From Silurus meridionalis (lineage: Eukaryota > Chordata > Actinopteri > Siluriformes > Siluridae), in assembly GCF_014805685.1 (NCBI RefSeq), contig NC_060890.1, positions 21,956,000 through 22,019,999 of the forward strand: 64,000 nucleotides of DNA, read 5' to 3'. The notes below the pieces were generated by a model. The model was not told the DNA's origin. It did no database searches and saw only the letters and a program-made list of their open reading frames with translations. Both the position numbers and the translations under genes were made by a program. Of the stretch, positions 10,718 to 22,103 are shown one piece after another; the first letter of the stretch is position 1, and each line of letters opens with the position of its first letter.

Positions 10718-12520
10718 CAGGTGCATCTCAATACATTTGAATGTCATTAAAAAGTTATTTTTAGTAATTCAATACAAAAAGTGAAACCCATATATTATAT
10801 AGATTCATTAAACACACTGATATATTTCAAGTGTTTATTTCTTTTCATTTTGATGATTTCGGCTAACAGCTAATGAAATATCCAAATTCAGTATCTCAGA
10901 AAATTTGAATATTGTGAAAAGTTCAATAATGGAGACTCGTGGTGTCACACTCTAATCAGCTAATTAAATCCAAACACCTGCAAAGGTTTCCTGAGCCTTT
11001 AAATGGTGTCTCAGTCTGGTTCAGGCTACACAATCATGGGGCAAGACAGATAGAGGGTAAGACACAAAAGGTCATCGCTAAAGAAGCTGCTGTTCACAGA
11101 GTGCTGTATCCAATCACATTAATGGAAAGTTGAATGGAAGGAAAAAATGTGGTAGAAAAGGGTGAACTGAAGCCTATTCATGAATTTGGGGAGATTCACC
11201 AAGAGTGGACTGCAGCTTTAAGAGCCACCACGCATAGACGTATCCATGAGCTACAACTGACATATTCCTTGTGTCGAGCCACTCCCCAACTTGGGACAAC
11301 GTCAGAGAAAGAGAGGAGAGGCACAGAATCCATGTTGTTTGAGTTCCAGTGTAAAGTTTGCACAGTCAGTGGTGGTCGAGTTAAACATGCTCCTGAGGCT
11401 CCAGTGACCACTGTTCCTGCCCCTCTCCCCTCCATGGATCTTCGGATCTTCACACTTCTGTGCAGCTCGGGACGGTCTCTCATCAACACCTTGGGTGGTT
11501 CCATATAATTCCGGAGTAGAACGGGTGCTTTTGAGGAGTGATTTGGACTGTAGTTGGTGTCGGCGGTCTGCTGCACTGACTCGGGAGTGCAGTTTGCTTC
11601 TGATCATCATCACTGTACCCCGCAACTTTGCATAAATGCTTCAAATGGACATTTGGTGCAACCCAGATGAGGATGGGTTCCCTCTTGAGTCTGGTTCCTC
11701 TCAAGGTTTCTTCCTTATGCCATCTCGGGGAGTTTTTCCTTGCCACAGTTGCTCATCAGGGACAAACATACTTACAAAGAACATATTTACATTTAATCAC
11801 CACATTATCTGTGTAAAGCTGCTTTGAGACAATGTTCATTGTTAAAAGCGCTATACAAATAAAATGAATTGAATTGAATTGAATTGAATTGAATTGAATT
11901 GAGTTTGGGGAGTCTTGTCATCTGCTGGTGTTGGTCCACTTCATGCTTCCCTCTGCTGACCAGCTTTATGGACATGCTGATTTCATTTTCCAGCAGGATT
12001 TGGCACCTGCCCACACTGCCAAAAGCACCAAAAGTTGGTTAAATGACCATGGTGTTGGTGTGCTTGACTGGCCAGCAACTCACCAGACCTGAACCCCATA
12101 GAGAATCTATGAGGGTATTGTCAGGAGGAAAATAAGAACCAAGAGACCAAATAATTCAGATGAGCTGAAGGTCACTGTCAAAGAAACCTGGGTTTCCATA
12201 CCACCTCAGCAGTGCCACAGACTGATCACCTCCATGCCACGCCCAATTTAGGCTGTTATTAAAGCAAAATAAGCCCCTACCAAGTATTGAGTACATATAC
12301 AGTAAATGAACTTACTTTCCAGAAGGCCAACAATTCACTAAAAATGTTTTTTTGATTGAAATGTGAGCCAAAATCTTCAAAGTTAAAATAAATAAACACT
12401 TGAAATATATCAGTCTGTGTGTGATGAATCAATATAATATACCTTTTTATAATATAACTTTTTGTATTAAATTACTAAAATAAATAAACTTTATGATATT
12501 CAAATTTATTGAGATAGCAA
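10718..12520 (+). mobile_element. Tc1-like transposon interrupted by a LINE
   Basis: The left end is CAGGTGCATCTCAATACATT (10718) and the right end ATTCAAATTTATTGAGAT (about 12498-12515), which are complementary. The transposase is decayed: KPIHEFGEIHQEWTAAL (about 11174-11220) and RATTHRRIHEL lie on the left. To the right of the insertion the nucleotides encode the catalytic 'QDLAPAHTAKST' region (about 11995-12030) and the 'SPDLNPIENLW' region (about 12080-12110) with changes. Part of the middle is deleted. An L2-like 3' end (11376-11903) is inserted in it, so the Tc1 copy is the older of the two. Confidence 0.85.
11376..11903 (+). mobile_element. L2/Rex1-like LINE 3' end, nested in Tc1
   Basis: This is the 3' untranslated end of a CR1/L2-clade LINE: ATGAGGATGGGTTCCCTCTT, GTCTGGTTCCTCTCAAGG, TGTAAAGCTGCTTTGAGACA, GCGCTATACAAATAAAATG and a tail of about seven GAATT units. 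It interrupts the flanking Tc1 between GCACAGTCAGTGGTGG and TTTGGGGAGTCTTG, which rejoin in the expected order. The 5' part is missing, as is usual for LINE insertions. A closely similar copy lies at 59485-59880 on the minus strand. Confidence 0.85.
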
Positions 12521-13159
12521 TTAAACAAGTATACAATAAAGTTTCATCAAGTCACAGCAAACTCTTCAGCAGAACATCTAACAACCACCATGACTTCCAA
12601 ACATGGCTCCCACGGACTTTAGCTCCCACAGTCTACAGTGGTCAAAAGTCAGGTGTTCCTCATCAGGTACACAGATAAATCGACTCTGAATATTGCAAAG
12701 TTTGCTCAGTTCCACTGACTTTACCAAGCCGTTTGTTTTCACTGTTTTTTTTGTTGCCGACCGTGCTTTTAATTCTGTTTACATCATTAGTCTCATCCTG
12801 TTTCTGCCTATTCATATCTGCTGATCTTGTGCTGTTTAGCTGCTGTGATTGTTTTTTATTGTAATTTTATTTAGATTGTGATTTGTTCGTCTAATTTTTA
12901 TTAGAGACACTTTACATGCAATACCATCCACTTCCCTTACAATAGTTCCCACAAGTTCTACATAGATATCTGACTCAACTAGTGGCTTTAAACATTTTTG
13001 TGGCCATTTCTTATAAAAATTATAAACATCATTTACCTCAAAAAGCTACAATTCTGTGGAATCCTCTAGTCGGAAATATCTGCTAAAAGTATACCACCTT
13101 GTTGCGTAATACCCGCTGTTCATCAAAAATTGTATGATGGACAGCAAAAATTCAATTAC
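12521..13159. other. Intronic sequence left of the duplicated unit
   Basis: AT-rich, no transposon or exon recognised. It ends in CAATTAC just before the TGTTCT at the duplication edge. Confidence 0.5.
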
Positions 13160-13223
13160 TGTTCTGAATAATATTAAGTCTCAGACGATCACAAGCTCAT
13201 TTCACACGTCTTTTGTAACTCAC

Positions 13224-13320
13224 CTGAAAACACACTGGGAATCTTGGACAGAAAACTCTTCACTGTGCGAATGGGAATGCCGTTTTTCTCGTCCTGCATC
13301 CGAGCAATAATGTCCTCCAT
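13224..13320 (-). CDS. rgs7: rgs7 coding exon, start of the DEP domain
   Basis: Read on the minus strand, this 97-nt exon encodes 32 residues plus one base: it starts [14 protein letters not shown] and ends [12 protein letters not shown]. From memory this matches vertebrate RGS7 around residues 27-59, with V to I at one site; RGS6 differs more, so rgs7 is the better call. RGS7 is an R7-family GTPase activator for Gi/o alpha subunits that works with Gbeta5 in neurons; this piece opens its DEP domain, which binds membrane anchors such as R7BP. The acceptor is TCTTTTCCATTGCAG with a TAGTAAC branch-point candidate about 30 nt upstream; the donor is CAG/GTGAGT. The exon begins at a codon boundary and ends in phase 1. 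Neighbouring exons are not visible here, so the flanking introns are long. Confidence 0.92.
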
Positions 13321-14232
13321 CTGCAATGGAAAAGACGACAATGTTACTAAAATTGGGTTCAGAGTATCAGAGTAGAGAAGAAGAGAACTAAAGAGACGTG
13401 GGGGGGGAGAAAAAATGAAACGTGTATTGAAGAAAAGAGAAGGAGAGACGGAGTTAAATCCGACAACTGAGTGTTTTATAGTATCACGTCATTAACAATC
13501 AAGATAATTACACACTCCCTAATTAAGCTCTTTTTCTGTGTAATCACACGATTACTTCTCTCTGTAATTATATGTAATCGTTCAGCATATTCATTCTACA
13601 TGGCAGAAATTGCCCAACCCGCTCATCAGCCGAGAAAGAGATGGACATGTTATACAAACGTGCGAGTCGTTAAAGAATTTAATTTGTCAGGTGCTGTGAG
13701 AAAAACATGTCCTCTTGAGATTTAGACAATCAGGCCTATCAGAAAAGAGGAGAAACTGATCATGAATACAGAATGAATAATTCAGTGTTATCATATGAGT
13801 GATCTGCACACGCCAAACCTTATTAGAGATACACACTGTTTTGCACATTATTGCCGCTCCCCTTATTCAGTTTGTCTTTTACTTTCCTATATGCCGTTCT
13901 ATTCCAGAACACGACTTATCAGGAACAATTGGTAAAAGAAATGGTAAAATATGAAGGTTTTAATAGTCTTAGCAACAAATAACTGGTCAGGAAATGAGAA
14001 TCGTATTGATATGACAGCTTTCCCTCGAATGACATGCTATATTTAAGTCTTATCAGTGAACTTGCAAGCAGTATTTAACAGGAAAAAGGTCACTGTTCTT
14101 CCAGTCAATGTTGATGAGCTTCAAACAGTTGTTGTGAGGTTTATCTGTGAATCCAGACCTGTTCATTTTACATCAAACTTTTGAATCATTGTCCTGGTCC
14201 TTGTCCCCCAAACACATCACTGCAGCAAAAGT

Positions 14233-14315
14233 AAATACAATTCAATTTTATTTCGATTGCATTTTTAACAATGAACATGGTCTCAAATAAGCTTTACAGA
14301 ATGTAAGAATTATAG
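14233..14315 (-). mobile_element. L2-like LINE tail fragment (copy 1)
   Basis: ATTCAATTTTATTTCGATTG, then TTTTTAACAATGAACATGG and CTCAAATAAGCTTTACAG: the reverse complement of the common LINE 3' tail. It is repeated at 16137-16220 in the second unit. Confidence 0.65.
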
Positions 14316-14382
14316 AACGAGGTTTACGTATTTTAATTGATGTGTATCTCTGCCTGATGAGCAAGCCTGAGCTGACTTTTCA

Positions 14383-14850
14383 TTGGAAGTGACGAGAATG
14401 GACAGAATTAGAAAAGAGTTTAGTAGAGGGACCGCACAAGTAGGACAATTTGGAGACAAGATGAGGGAGGTGCGATTAAGATGGTTTGTTCATGTGCAAA
14501 GCAGGGAGATGGGGTATAAAGGAAGTAGAATGCTGAGGATGAAGCTCCTAGGAAGGAGGAAAAGAGGAAGACCAAGGTGGAGGTTTATGGATGTGGTGAA
14601 GGTAGACATGCAGGTGGTTGGTTTAAAAGAGGCAGATGTATGTAGTCTATTAGCTCCCCTCCTGAGGAAGTTAACTTGTCTAGTAAAACTGATTTTAGCA
14701 GAAGTCTTTTCCTTTTAAAGCTGCTCAATTGGTTTCCCCACTGCTTCTTCAGCCATCTTTAATTCGGCCACTTAACTCTCCAACATCAACAATGACAGAT
14801 GATCCACTGTGGTGACCCCTAATGGGAGCAGACGAAAGAAGAGAAAGTAT
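14383..14850 (+). mobile_element. RTE-like LINE 3' end (copy 1)
   Basis: The 111-residue reading (14383-14718) includes RIRKEFSRGTAQVGQFGDKM, REVRLRWFVHVQ and RRKRGRPRWRFMDVVK, the C-terminal tail of the RTE-like reverse transcriptase also found at 25565-25830 and 56205-56600. About 150 bp of unrelated sequence breaks it before the end. The 3' tail GATGATCCACTGTGGTGACC and CCTAATGGGAGCAGACGAAAG follows at 14790-14835. Only this last part of the LINE is present. Confidence 0.85.
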
Positions 14851-15136
14851 TTTTTTATTCATTCATTTTTTTTTTTTTTTTTTTAAATGCTTTAAGTACA
14901 TTAAAGGCACCAGAGACCACCTGGCCATGCTCCGTGTACTAATGTGGTTCCCTGGATGCTACTTTGTGAACCCCTGCTTTTAGAAATTTGATTGTTTCAA
15001 ACCGTGCCTGAACATTTGATAGGCTGTTGTCTTCACGTGTGGGAGCATTTTCATTTTATTTTCACAATTTATTGTTCTGAATAATATTAAGTCTCAGACG
15101 ATCACAAGCTCATTTCACACGTCTTTTGTAACTCAC

Positions 15137-15232
15137 CTGAAAACACACTGGGAATCTTGGACAGAAAACTCTTCACTGTGCGAATGGGAATGCCGTTTTC
15201 TCGTCCTGCATCCGAGCAATAATGTCCTCCAT
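15137..15232 (-). pseudogene. rgs7: Second rgs7 exon copy, frameshifted
   Basis: This copy is 96 nt because one T of a five-T run is missing (near 15195). The splice acceptor, branch-point candidate and donor are the same as in copy 1. Read from its ATG in phase 0, it runs [12 protein letters not shown], shifts, and meets a TGA after 19 codons. Since the gene runs right to left, this copy would be reached first; including it would truncate the protein near its N-terminus. It is either a dead exon copy or, quite possibly, an assembly or sequencing error, since homopolymer indels dominate the differences between the copies. Confidence 0.85.
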
Positions 15233-16136
15233 CTGCAATGGAAAAGACGACAATGTTACTAAAATTGGGTTCAGAGTATCAGAGTAGAGAAGAAGAGAAC
15301 TAAAGAGACGTGGGGAGAAAATGAAACGTGTATTGAAGAAAAGAGAAGGAGAGACGGAGTTAAATCCGACAACTGAGTGTTTTATAGTATCACGTCATTA
15401 ACAATCAAGATAATTACACACTCCCTAATTAAGCTCTTTTTCTGTGTAATCACACGATTACTTCTCTCTGTAATTATATGTAATCGTTCAGCATATTCAT
15501 TCTACATGGCAGAAATTGCCCAACCCGCTCATCAGCCGAGAAAGAGATGGACATGTTATACAAACGTGCAGTCGTTAAAGAATTTAATTTGTCAGGTGCT
15601 GTGAGAAAAACATGTCCTCTTGAGATTTAGACAATCAGGCCTATCAGAAAAGAGGAGAAACTGATCATGAATACAGAATGAATAATTCAGTGTTATCATA
15701 TGAGTGATCTGCACACGCCAAACCTTATTAGAGATACACACTGTTTTGCACATTATTGCCGCTCCCCTTATTCAGTTTGTCTTTTACTTTCCTATATGCC
15801 GTTCTATTCCAGAACACGACTTATCAGGAACAATTGGTAAAAGAAATGGTAAAATATGAAGGTTTTAATAGTCTTAGCAACAAATAACTGGTCAGGAAAT
15901 GAGAATCGTATTGATATGACAGCTTTCCCTCGAATGACATGCTATATTTAAGTCTTATCAGTGAACTTGCAAGCAGTATTTAACAGGAAAAAGGTCACTG
16001 TTCTTCCAGTCAATGTTGATGAGCTTCAAACAGTTGTTGTGAGGTTTATCTGTGAATCCAGACCTGTTCATTTTACATCAAACTTTTGAATCATTGTCCT
16101 GGTCCTTGTCCCCCAAACACATCACTGCAGCAAAAG

Positions 16137-16220
16137 TAAATACAATTCAATTTTATTTCGATTGCATTTTAACAATGAACATGGTCTCAAATAAGCTTTA
16201 CAGAATGTAAGAATTATAGA
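16137..16220 (-). mobile_element. L2-like LINE tail fragment (copy 2)
   Basis: Same fragment as 14233-14315, one T shorter. Confidence 0.65.
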
Positions 16221-16286
16221 ACGAGGTTTACGTATTTTAATTGATGTGTATCTCTGCCTGATGAGCAAGCCTGAGCTGACTTTTCA

Positions 16287-16760
16287 TTGGAAGTGACGAG
16301 AATGGACAGAATTAGAAAAGAGTTTAGTAGAGGGACCGCACAAGTAGGACAATTTGGAGACAAGATGAGGGAGGTGCGATTAAGATGGTTTGTTCATGTG
16401 CAAAGCAGGGAGATGGGGTATAAAGGAAGTAGAATGCTGAGGATGAAGCTCCTAGGAAGGAGGAAAAGAGGAAGACCAAGGTGGAGGTTTATGGATGTGG
16501 TGAAGGTAGACATGCAGGTGGTTGGTTTAAAAGAGGCAGATGTATGTAGTCTATTAGCTCCCCTCCTGAGGAAGTTAACTTGTCTAGTAAAACTGATTTT
16601 AGCAGAAGTCTTTTCCTTTTAAAGCTGCTCAATTGGTTTCCCCACTGCTTCTTCAGCCATCTTTAATTCGGCCACTTAACTCTCCAACATCAACAATGAC
16701 AGATGATCCACTGTGGTGACCCCTAATGGGAGCAGACGAAAGAAGAGAAAGTATTTTTTT
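16287..16760 (+). mobile_element. RTE-like LINE 3' end (copy 2)
   Basis: Identical 111-residue reading to copy 1, then the same 3' tail and a longer T run. Confidence 0.85.
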
Positions 16761-16986
16761 TTTTATTCATTCATTTTTTTTTTTTTTTTTTTAAATGCTT
16801 TAAGTACATTAAAGGCACCAGAGACCACCTGGCCATGCTCCGTGTACTAATGTGGTTCCCTGGATGCTACTTTGTGAACCCCTGCTTTTAGAAATTTGAT
16901 TGTTTCAAACCGTGCCTGAACATTTGATAGGCTGTTGTCTTCACGTGTGGGAGCATTTTCATTTTATTTTCACAATTTATTGTTCT

Positions 16987-18193
16987 TATGAAGTTGAAGA
17001 GTTGATTCGTGCACGCACACACGCACACACGCACACAGGGATAATGCTGTCCTTGCTGCTTAAACTACTTACTTGCTATTCTTGCTTCACACAAAATGCT
17101 CTAAAAGGGGACACAAACAAACCGCCTGGGGCACTGGAGTCTTTATTGTTTTATGAATTGAAGCAGCGGCAGTGCACGGACAATACCACACACACACACA
17201 CACACAGAGTCATTCGCTGACAGACACTGCTGCTACAAATGCACTGTCCTTTTGTGTCATCTTATTTAATGCACTGCATTCTGGGAGACTGGACACAAGA
17301 CAGATAGGTTCAATCATTGTAGGCTTTTGAGAGATTAACTTTTTCACCTCTTTATATTTAATCACACTCAGTCAGCGAAACACCATTCATCTGCCTCAGG
17401 TGAACACTGTAGGAATAATAGCTCGGCGTAAACAAGCAAACCTGGTCCAAACGATGCCTTTTTACACTGTATTCCAGCTAGAGACCTGCAGTCCCGCGGG
17501 TCCCAACACAAACTAGTTTCATTGGAGAATGCGGGTGCGGGCGGTAAAATCGTTCGAGGGACTCCCACAGAATGGTCTTTAAAATGTAAAAAAAAAAAAA
17601 ATGAATGAATAAATAAATTACTAAAAACAAATAAACTGTTATGTATCTACTGCACAAAAGCAACAATGGCAACTAAAATGTAATAAAAACGATGTACAGG
17701 CACAAGTTCGGAAGCAGTGCAGGACAACAGAGAATCACTGAGTGCTACAGATATTTCTTCATTATTAAAGAAATGAACAGACAACACAACTAAACCTTGG
17801 CTTGTTTTTATATAATTCCAGTTGATATTCTATGTTCTGAAAAGTTCCTTGTTCATGTTCATCATTTACACAAAAAGTCAAACTCAAATAAAAATTTACG
17901 TTTGTTAATTTCCTGTTTCTTTTTCATTCACGTTCAAAAGGGAAGCAAGTGAAATAAAAAAAAAGCAGAGTAGCAGAAAAAAGCAGTAAATGCATTAAAA
18001 ATAAAACTACTTTTACCTGCGGACTTTTGCGGTATAAAACAATCGCCAAATTTTAGCACCAATTAAGTGTAAGATTATGCCCTAATTTGGTACCCTGTGT
18101 TAAAATAGCTAGCATGTTAGCAATGTCTGAGTTTGTCTGTTGTCAAATAAATAAAAGCTTTTTTTCCTCAGGTTATTACTCAGATAATAAACT
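16987..18193. other. Intronic sequence with short CA tracts
   Basis: CA-rich tracts at 17010-17037 and 17187-17206 and an A run at 17587-17601. No exon or transposon recognised. Confidence 0.5.
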
Positions 18194-18600
18194 ACACCAT
18201 ATAAAAAAAAGTATTGAGACACCTGACTTTTCCAGCTATATGAAGTTCTTTCCCAAATTGTTACCCCAAGTTGAAGTTTACAATCGTAAAGGATGTCTTT
18301 GTTCGAGGTAGCATGAAATATCCCTTCATTTAAAATACGAGGCTCAAACCTGTTTCAGCATGACAATGTCCCTCTGGAACAAAGCCAGTTCTATGAAGTT
18401 GTGGTGTACATGGGTTGGAGTGGAAGATCTCTGCCATAGAGCTCTGACCTTAACCCTCAAATGCTGACTGCACCCCAGACCTTCTCACCTCACCCACATC
18501 AGTACTTGACTTTACTACACCCGTGTAGATGAATAAGCACAAATCTCCACGAGCACAATCCAAAATCTAGTGGAACATCTTTCCAGGAGTTTATTATATC
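18194..18600 (+). mobile_element. Tc1-like MITE (family M1)
   Basis: Begins CACCATATAAAAAAAAGTAT, then TGAGACACCTGACTTTTCC. The middle has CAGCATGACAATGTCCCTCT and GTGGAAGATCTCTGCCATAG, decayed transposase sequence. The right end (ACTTTTGTCCATATAGT type) is missing. Confidence 0.65.
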
Positions 18601-19371
18601 ACCAAATAGGAACTATTTCACAAAAACTTACTTAATTTCTTCAAGTAAATAGTCACTTATTTAAAGGAACTAATCAATTTAATAAACATTTGGGACTTTT
18701 TGTAGAACCATTAATTTTAAGCAGAATGTCTGAAAATAGTCATATTTTAACTCTGGAAAATATTTCCTTTATTCTCCTGCCATTAGACCTGATAATTTAT
18801 GCATTTTGTCATGTTGGTATTCCCTTTCAGGTGACTCCTTTGCGATCTTATCTAATCTTTCAAATTTCCATTCTGGCACACTCCCACACACTCCCAAGAG
18901 GACAACAGAAATAATTTCTGCTTCTGAAAGGACTCATAGTTTAACGTTCCTCTGCTCCTACCGGCCCCATTCAGCTGGCCCATGCAATTATCAAGCTCTT
19001 TGTGAACTGAATCAGGTGTGGCAGAGCAGATAACTCGCTCATTACTGTTTACAAATTCACAAAATGGAAAATTATTCAAATAATGATTGGTTTTCTAAAA
19101 GACATAATTGAACTTAATGAACCGTTAGTTTACATTTTACTTCTTAAACTCAACAACCTAAAAAAGAACTTATTTGAATGAATAAATAAAATTGTTTCTT
19201 TTATGAATAATAAAGGATTTCCTTTCAACAAAAATCCAAATAAAGTAAATAATAAATTGCAAAAACAACAAACATGAAATATTCAAAGTGTTTGAGGATC
19301 TTAAATGGCAGAAGAATCAGTCACACTGCAGTGATAATTGTTAATTTCATGTGTAGTAACATGTATGAATG
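18601..19371. other. AT-rich sequence, nothing recognised
   Basis: No coding, RNA or transposon signal found. Confidence 0.5.
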
Positions 19372-19860
19372 ACATTTCCAGCCATATGTGGTTCATCTCC
19401 AAACTGGTATCTTAAAGCTATAGGCACACAATTGTTAAGGACTTTTTTGGATGCTGTAGCATTCAATTAAACAAACCCAAATCTGCTCCAACATGGCAAT
19501 GCCTTTGTGCACAAATCCAGCTCCATGAAGATATGCTTTCCATGGGTTAGAGTGGAAGATCTTAAGTGGCTTGAGATAGAGCTCTGTCTGAGGTAATAGT
19601 AGTGGCAATTCATCCCAATGGCATAGAGATGAATTGGAACACTGGCTGCACCCCAGCAATCCTCACCTCACTTACATCAATACCTGATTTTACTAAAAAC
19701 CTTGTGGCTGAATAACCACAAAAATCTCCAATAGCACACTCTAAAGTTTAGTGGAACATTTTCCTAGAAGAGTGGAGGTTATTATAACAGCAAATGGAGA
19801 CTAAAAAAAGAACACAAATCTATTAATGAGGTGACTACAAACTTTTGTCCATATAGTTTA
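19372..19860 (+). mobile_element. Tc1-like MITE (family M1)
   Basis: Contains CATTTCCAGCCATATGTGG, CTCCATGAAGATATGCTTTC, TGGCTGAATAACCACAA and CTAGAAGAGTGGAGGTTATT, and ends ACTTTTGTCCATATAGTTTA. The left terminus is missing. Confidence 0.7.
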
Positions 19861-20085
19861 TTTAGCATTTGCACTGCTGATATTTCCAGACGGGGATTGT
19901 CTCTTTCTATTTGCAATCTGAATTTCATAAACCAAAATAAAAATATTTTTGCAAGACAATCCGCTATTAAAAACCTATTCATGTCTGTGCAGCAACATTC
20001 CGCACTCTCATTATACGGATACGTTTTTTTTCTAGAGCAAAACAGCTCTTAAATACAAAATGAATCAGAAAAAGCAAAGCTCACT

Positions 20086-20125
<40 letters not shown>

Positions 20126-20897
20126 AACACTGACATACACACAGACTATTTATTGAGTAATAAACATAATCCCTCACACTCTTGACAGTTTAAACACGAG
20201 CGGGCTGTTTGGGTGACTCATCCTCCTCCGTGTTAGTCTGATGCAACGTTAATGGCTCTGGCATCAGGAAGACTCGCGAGTGTTTAATCGCACGTCACTT
20301 ACCTGCATTATAAATATTAAACAGTCTCTTTATCTCGGTGATTAAGGCTCTAACATACTGTTTATCTCTTTAGCGTTGCGTGATGCACGATTTCTGCTCC
20401 GAATATAAGAATATTCTAGCATTCGTATCAAATCTAATCTCTATCCAACACATGTTTAGCATATGTCAGATTTTTCACAAACGTGCATCTAGACACCTGT
20501 GAGGAAGATGAAATGCAAAGCTGGTTTGCTTAATACATGTATTTGGACTTTCATTCTATTTGACATTTGCATAGAAAAGGTTTCCAGTCACGTTTTTCCA
20601 TTTAAAAAATAATTGGCTGAGAAAATAGTTCATATGCCACAAATCGTGCACGATTAGGTGTAAATTTAAGAATTCTTGAATATTCCTGTAAGTATTTTTG
20701 CATAAACAACAGCTCTTAGTGATTGCGAGCAGTGTGATATGATGGATAAATAAATGGCATAATTGCATAAGAACATTTCCAAGTTTCTGACATTGTAGTG
20801 ACCTTTTCATCATGACAGTTGAATTTCAATAATAAATATGACCATTTCCTCCTACTGTATTGAAAACTGAATTTATATTAATTCATAACTGCATTTA
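19861..20897. other. Intronic sequence with a CA tract and a donor-like site
   Basis: (CA)n at 20088-20120. The stretch 20180-20350 has no repeat character. On the minus strand it carries ATGCAG/GTAAGTGA at about 20294-20306, a strong splice-donor match, but the sequence before it has stops in the frames I read and no clear acceptor. A non-coding exon cannot be excluded. Confidence 0.3.
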
Positions 20898-20988
20898 CAC
20901 GGATGGATGGATGGATGGATGGATGGATTGATGGATGGATGAATGGATGGATGGATGGATGGATGGATGGATGGATGGATAGATATTC
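20898..20988. repeat. (GGAT)n microsatellite
   Basis: About 20 GGAT units with two single-base interruptions. Confidence 0.97.
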
Positions 20989-21059
20989 TTGACAGCTCAA
21001 CTAGCATTAGGCGTTCAACATTTGTAAACATTTATAAACCTGTCAGTCATAAAAATTCT

Positions 21060-22103
21060 TCCTCTATACCCACTCTCTTGGTGACGACATGGGTTTTCTT
21101 ACCACTGCTATACTGATGAAACTCAACTTAACTTTTCTTTTCCTCCCTCAGATACCACAGCTTCCGCTCGGATCTCGGCATGCTTGGCGAACATATCTTC
21201 GTGGATGAGTGCTTATCAATTAAAACTTAACCCCAACAAAACCGAACTGCTGGTCATCCCAGGTGATTCATCACAAGGTCAGGATCTCAGAATAACTCTT
21301 CATAACTCTCTGCTCTTCCCTTCAGCCACTGCTCGCAACCTTGGGGTAACTATGAACTGTCCTTTTCCTCACATGTTGCTAATGCGGCATGTTCCTGTCG
21401 ATTCTTTCTCTTTAACATCAGAAGGATTCGACTATTTCTATCCACACGAGCTGCTCAAGTGCTTGTTCAGTCTCTTGTCATTTCAAGACTGGACTACTGC
21501 AACTCTCTGCTGGCAGGTCTTCGTCTGAACGCTAATTGTCCACTGCAAATGATCCAAAATGCAGCTGCACGACTTGTGACTTGACCCCAAGTTCTCCCAC
21601 ACCACCCCACTGCTGCTCTCCCTCCACTGGCTTCCGGTAGCTGCATGTATCAGATTTAAAACACTGATGTTTGCCTACAAGGCCAAAAATGGACCACCCT
21701 AACCCTTCCTACCTCAGAGACCTCATCACTCATTGCACTGCACCATGCTGCCTGAGATCCTCCAGCACTGCTCGACTAGTACCATCTTCTCTCAGGGGAA
21801 GAGGTAAGTATACTTCAAGGCTCTTCTCTGTTCTGGCACCAAGGTGGTGAAATAACCTTCCCCTAGATGTCTGAACATTGGAGTCCCTGGCTGTCTTCAA
21901 ACTACGGGTGAAGAGCTACCTCTTCCTGAATCACTTAAACTTCCTAAGTTTGCTTTGTTAAAAAAAAACCTGTAGAATAATGTAGAATGATTTGGTTCCA
22001 ACCACACCAGTGTAGATTTATTAATTAATAGAGACTCATTAATTTTTGTATGTCACTTTTATATGTCACTCTGGACACTGGCATCTGCTAAACGCTGCAA
22101 ATG

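Larger units (their letters stand above)
13160..15072. repeat. Tandem duplication, copy 1 (1913 bp)
   Basis: This unit is repeated at once in direct orientation at 15073-16980. It contains the rgs7 exon (minus strand), an L2 tail fragment and an RTE LINE 3' fragment. The differences I can find from copy 2 are six indels: a G run (8 against 4), an A run (6 against 4), a T run inside the exon (5 against 4), one G near 13664, one T near 14268 and a T run near 14850 (7 against 11). These add up exactly to the length difference of 5 bp. I saw no substitution. TGTTCT stands at the start of each copy and after the second. Confidence 0.95.
15073..16980. repeat. Tandem duplication, copy 2 (1908 bp)
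   Basis: Direct repeat of 13160-15072 with six small indels. It ends at TGTTCT (16981), after which unique sequence begins (TATGAAGTTGAAGAG). The junction and both outer edges share TGTTCT, and the sequences just before it (CAATTAC and CAATTTAT) are also alike, as expected for a short-homology event. Confidence 0.95.

Noticed and set aside
11196..11576. 126-residue minus-strand frame
   Set aside because: It crosses the Tc1/L2 junction in antisense and has no recognisable motif.
20294..20306. Strong minus-strand splice donor (ATGCAG/GTAAGTGA) as an rgs7 exon
   Set aside because: The sequence before it has stops in the frames checked, no convincing acceptor and no RGS7-like peptide; it may be chance or a non-coding exon.
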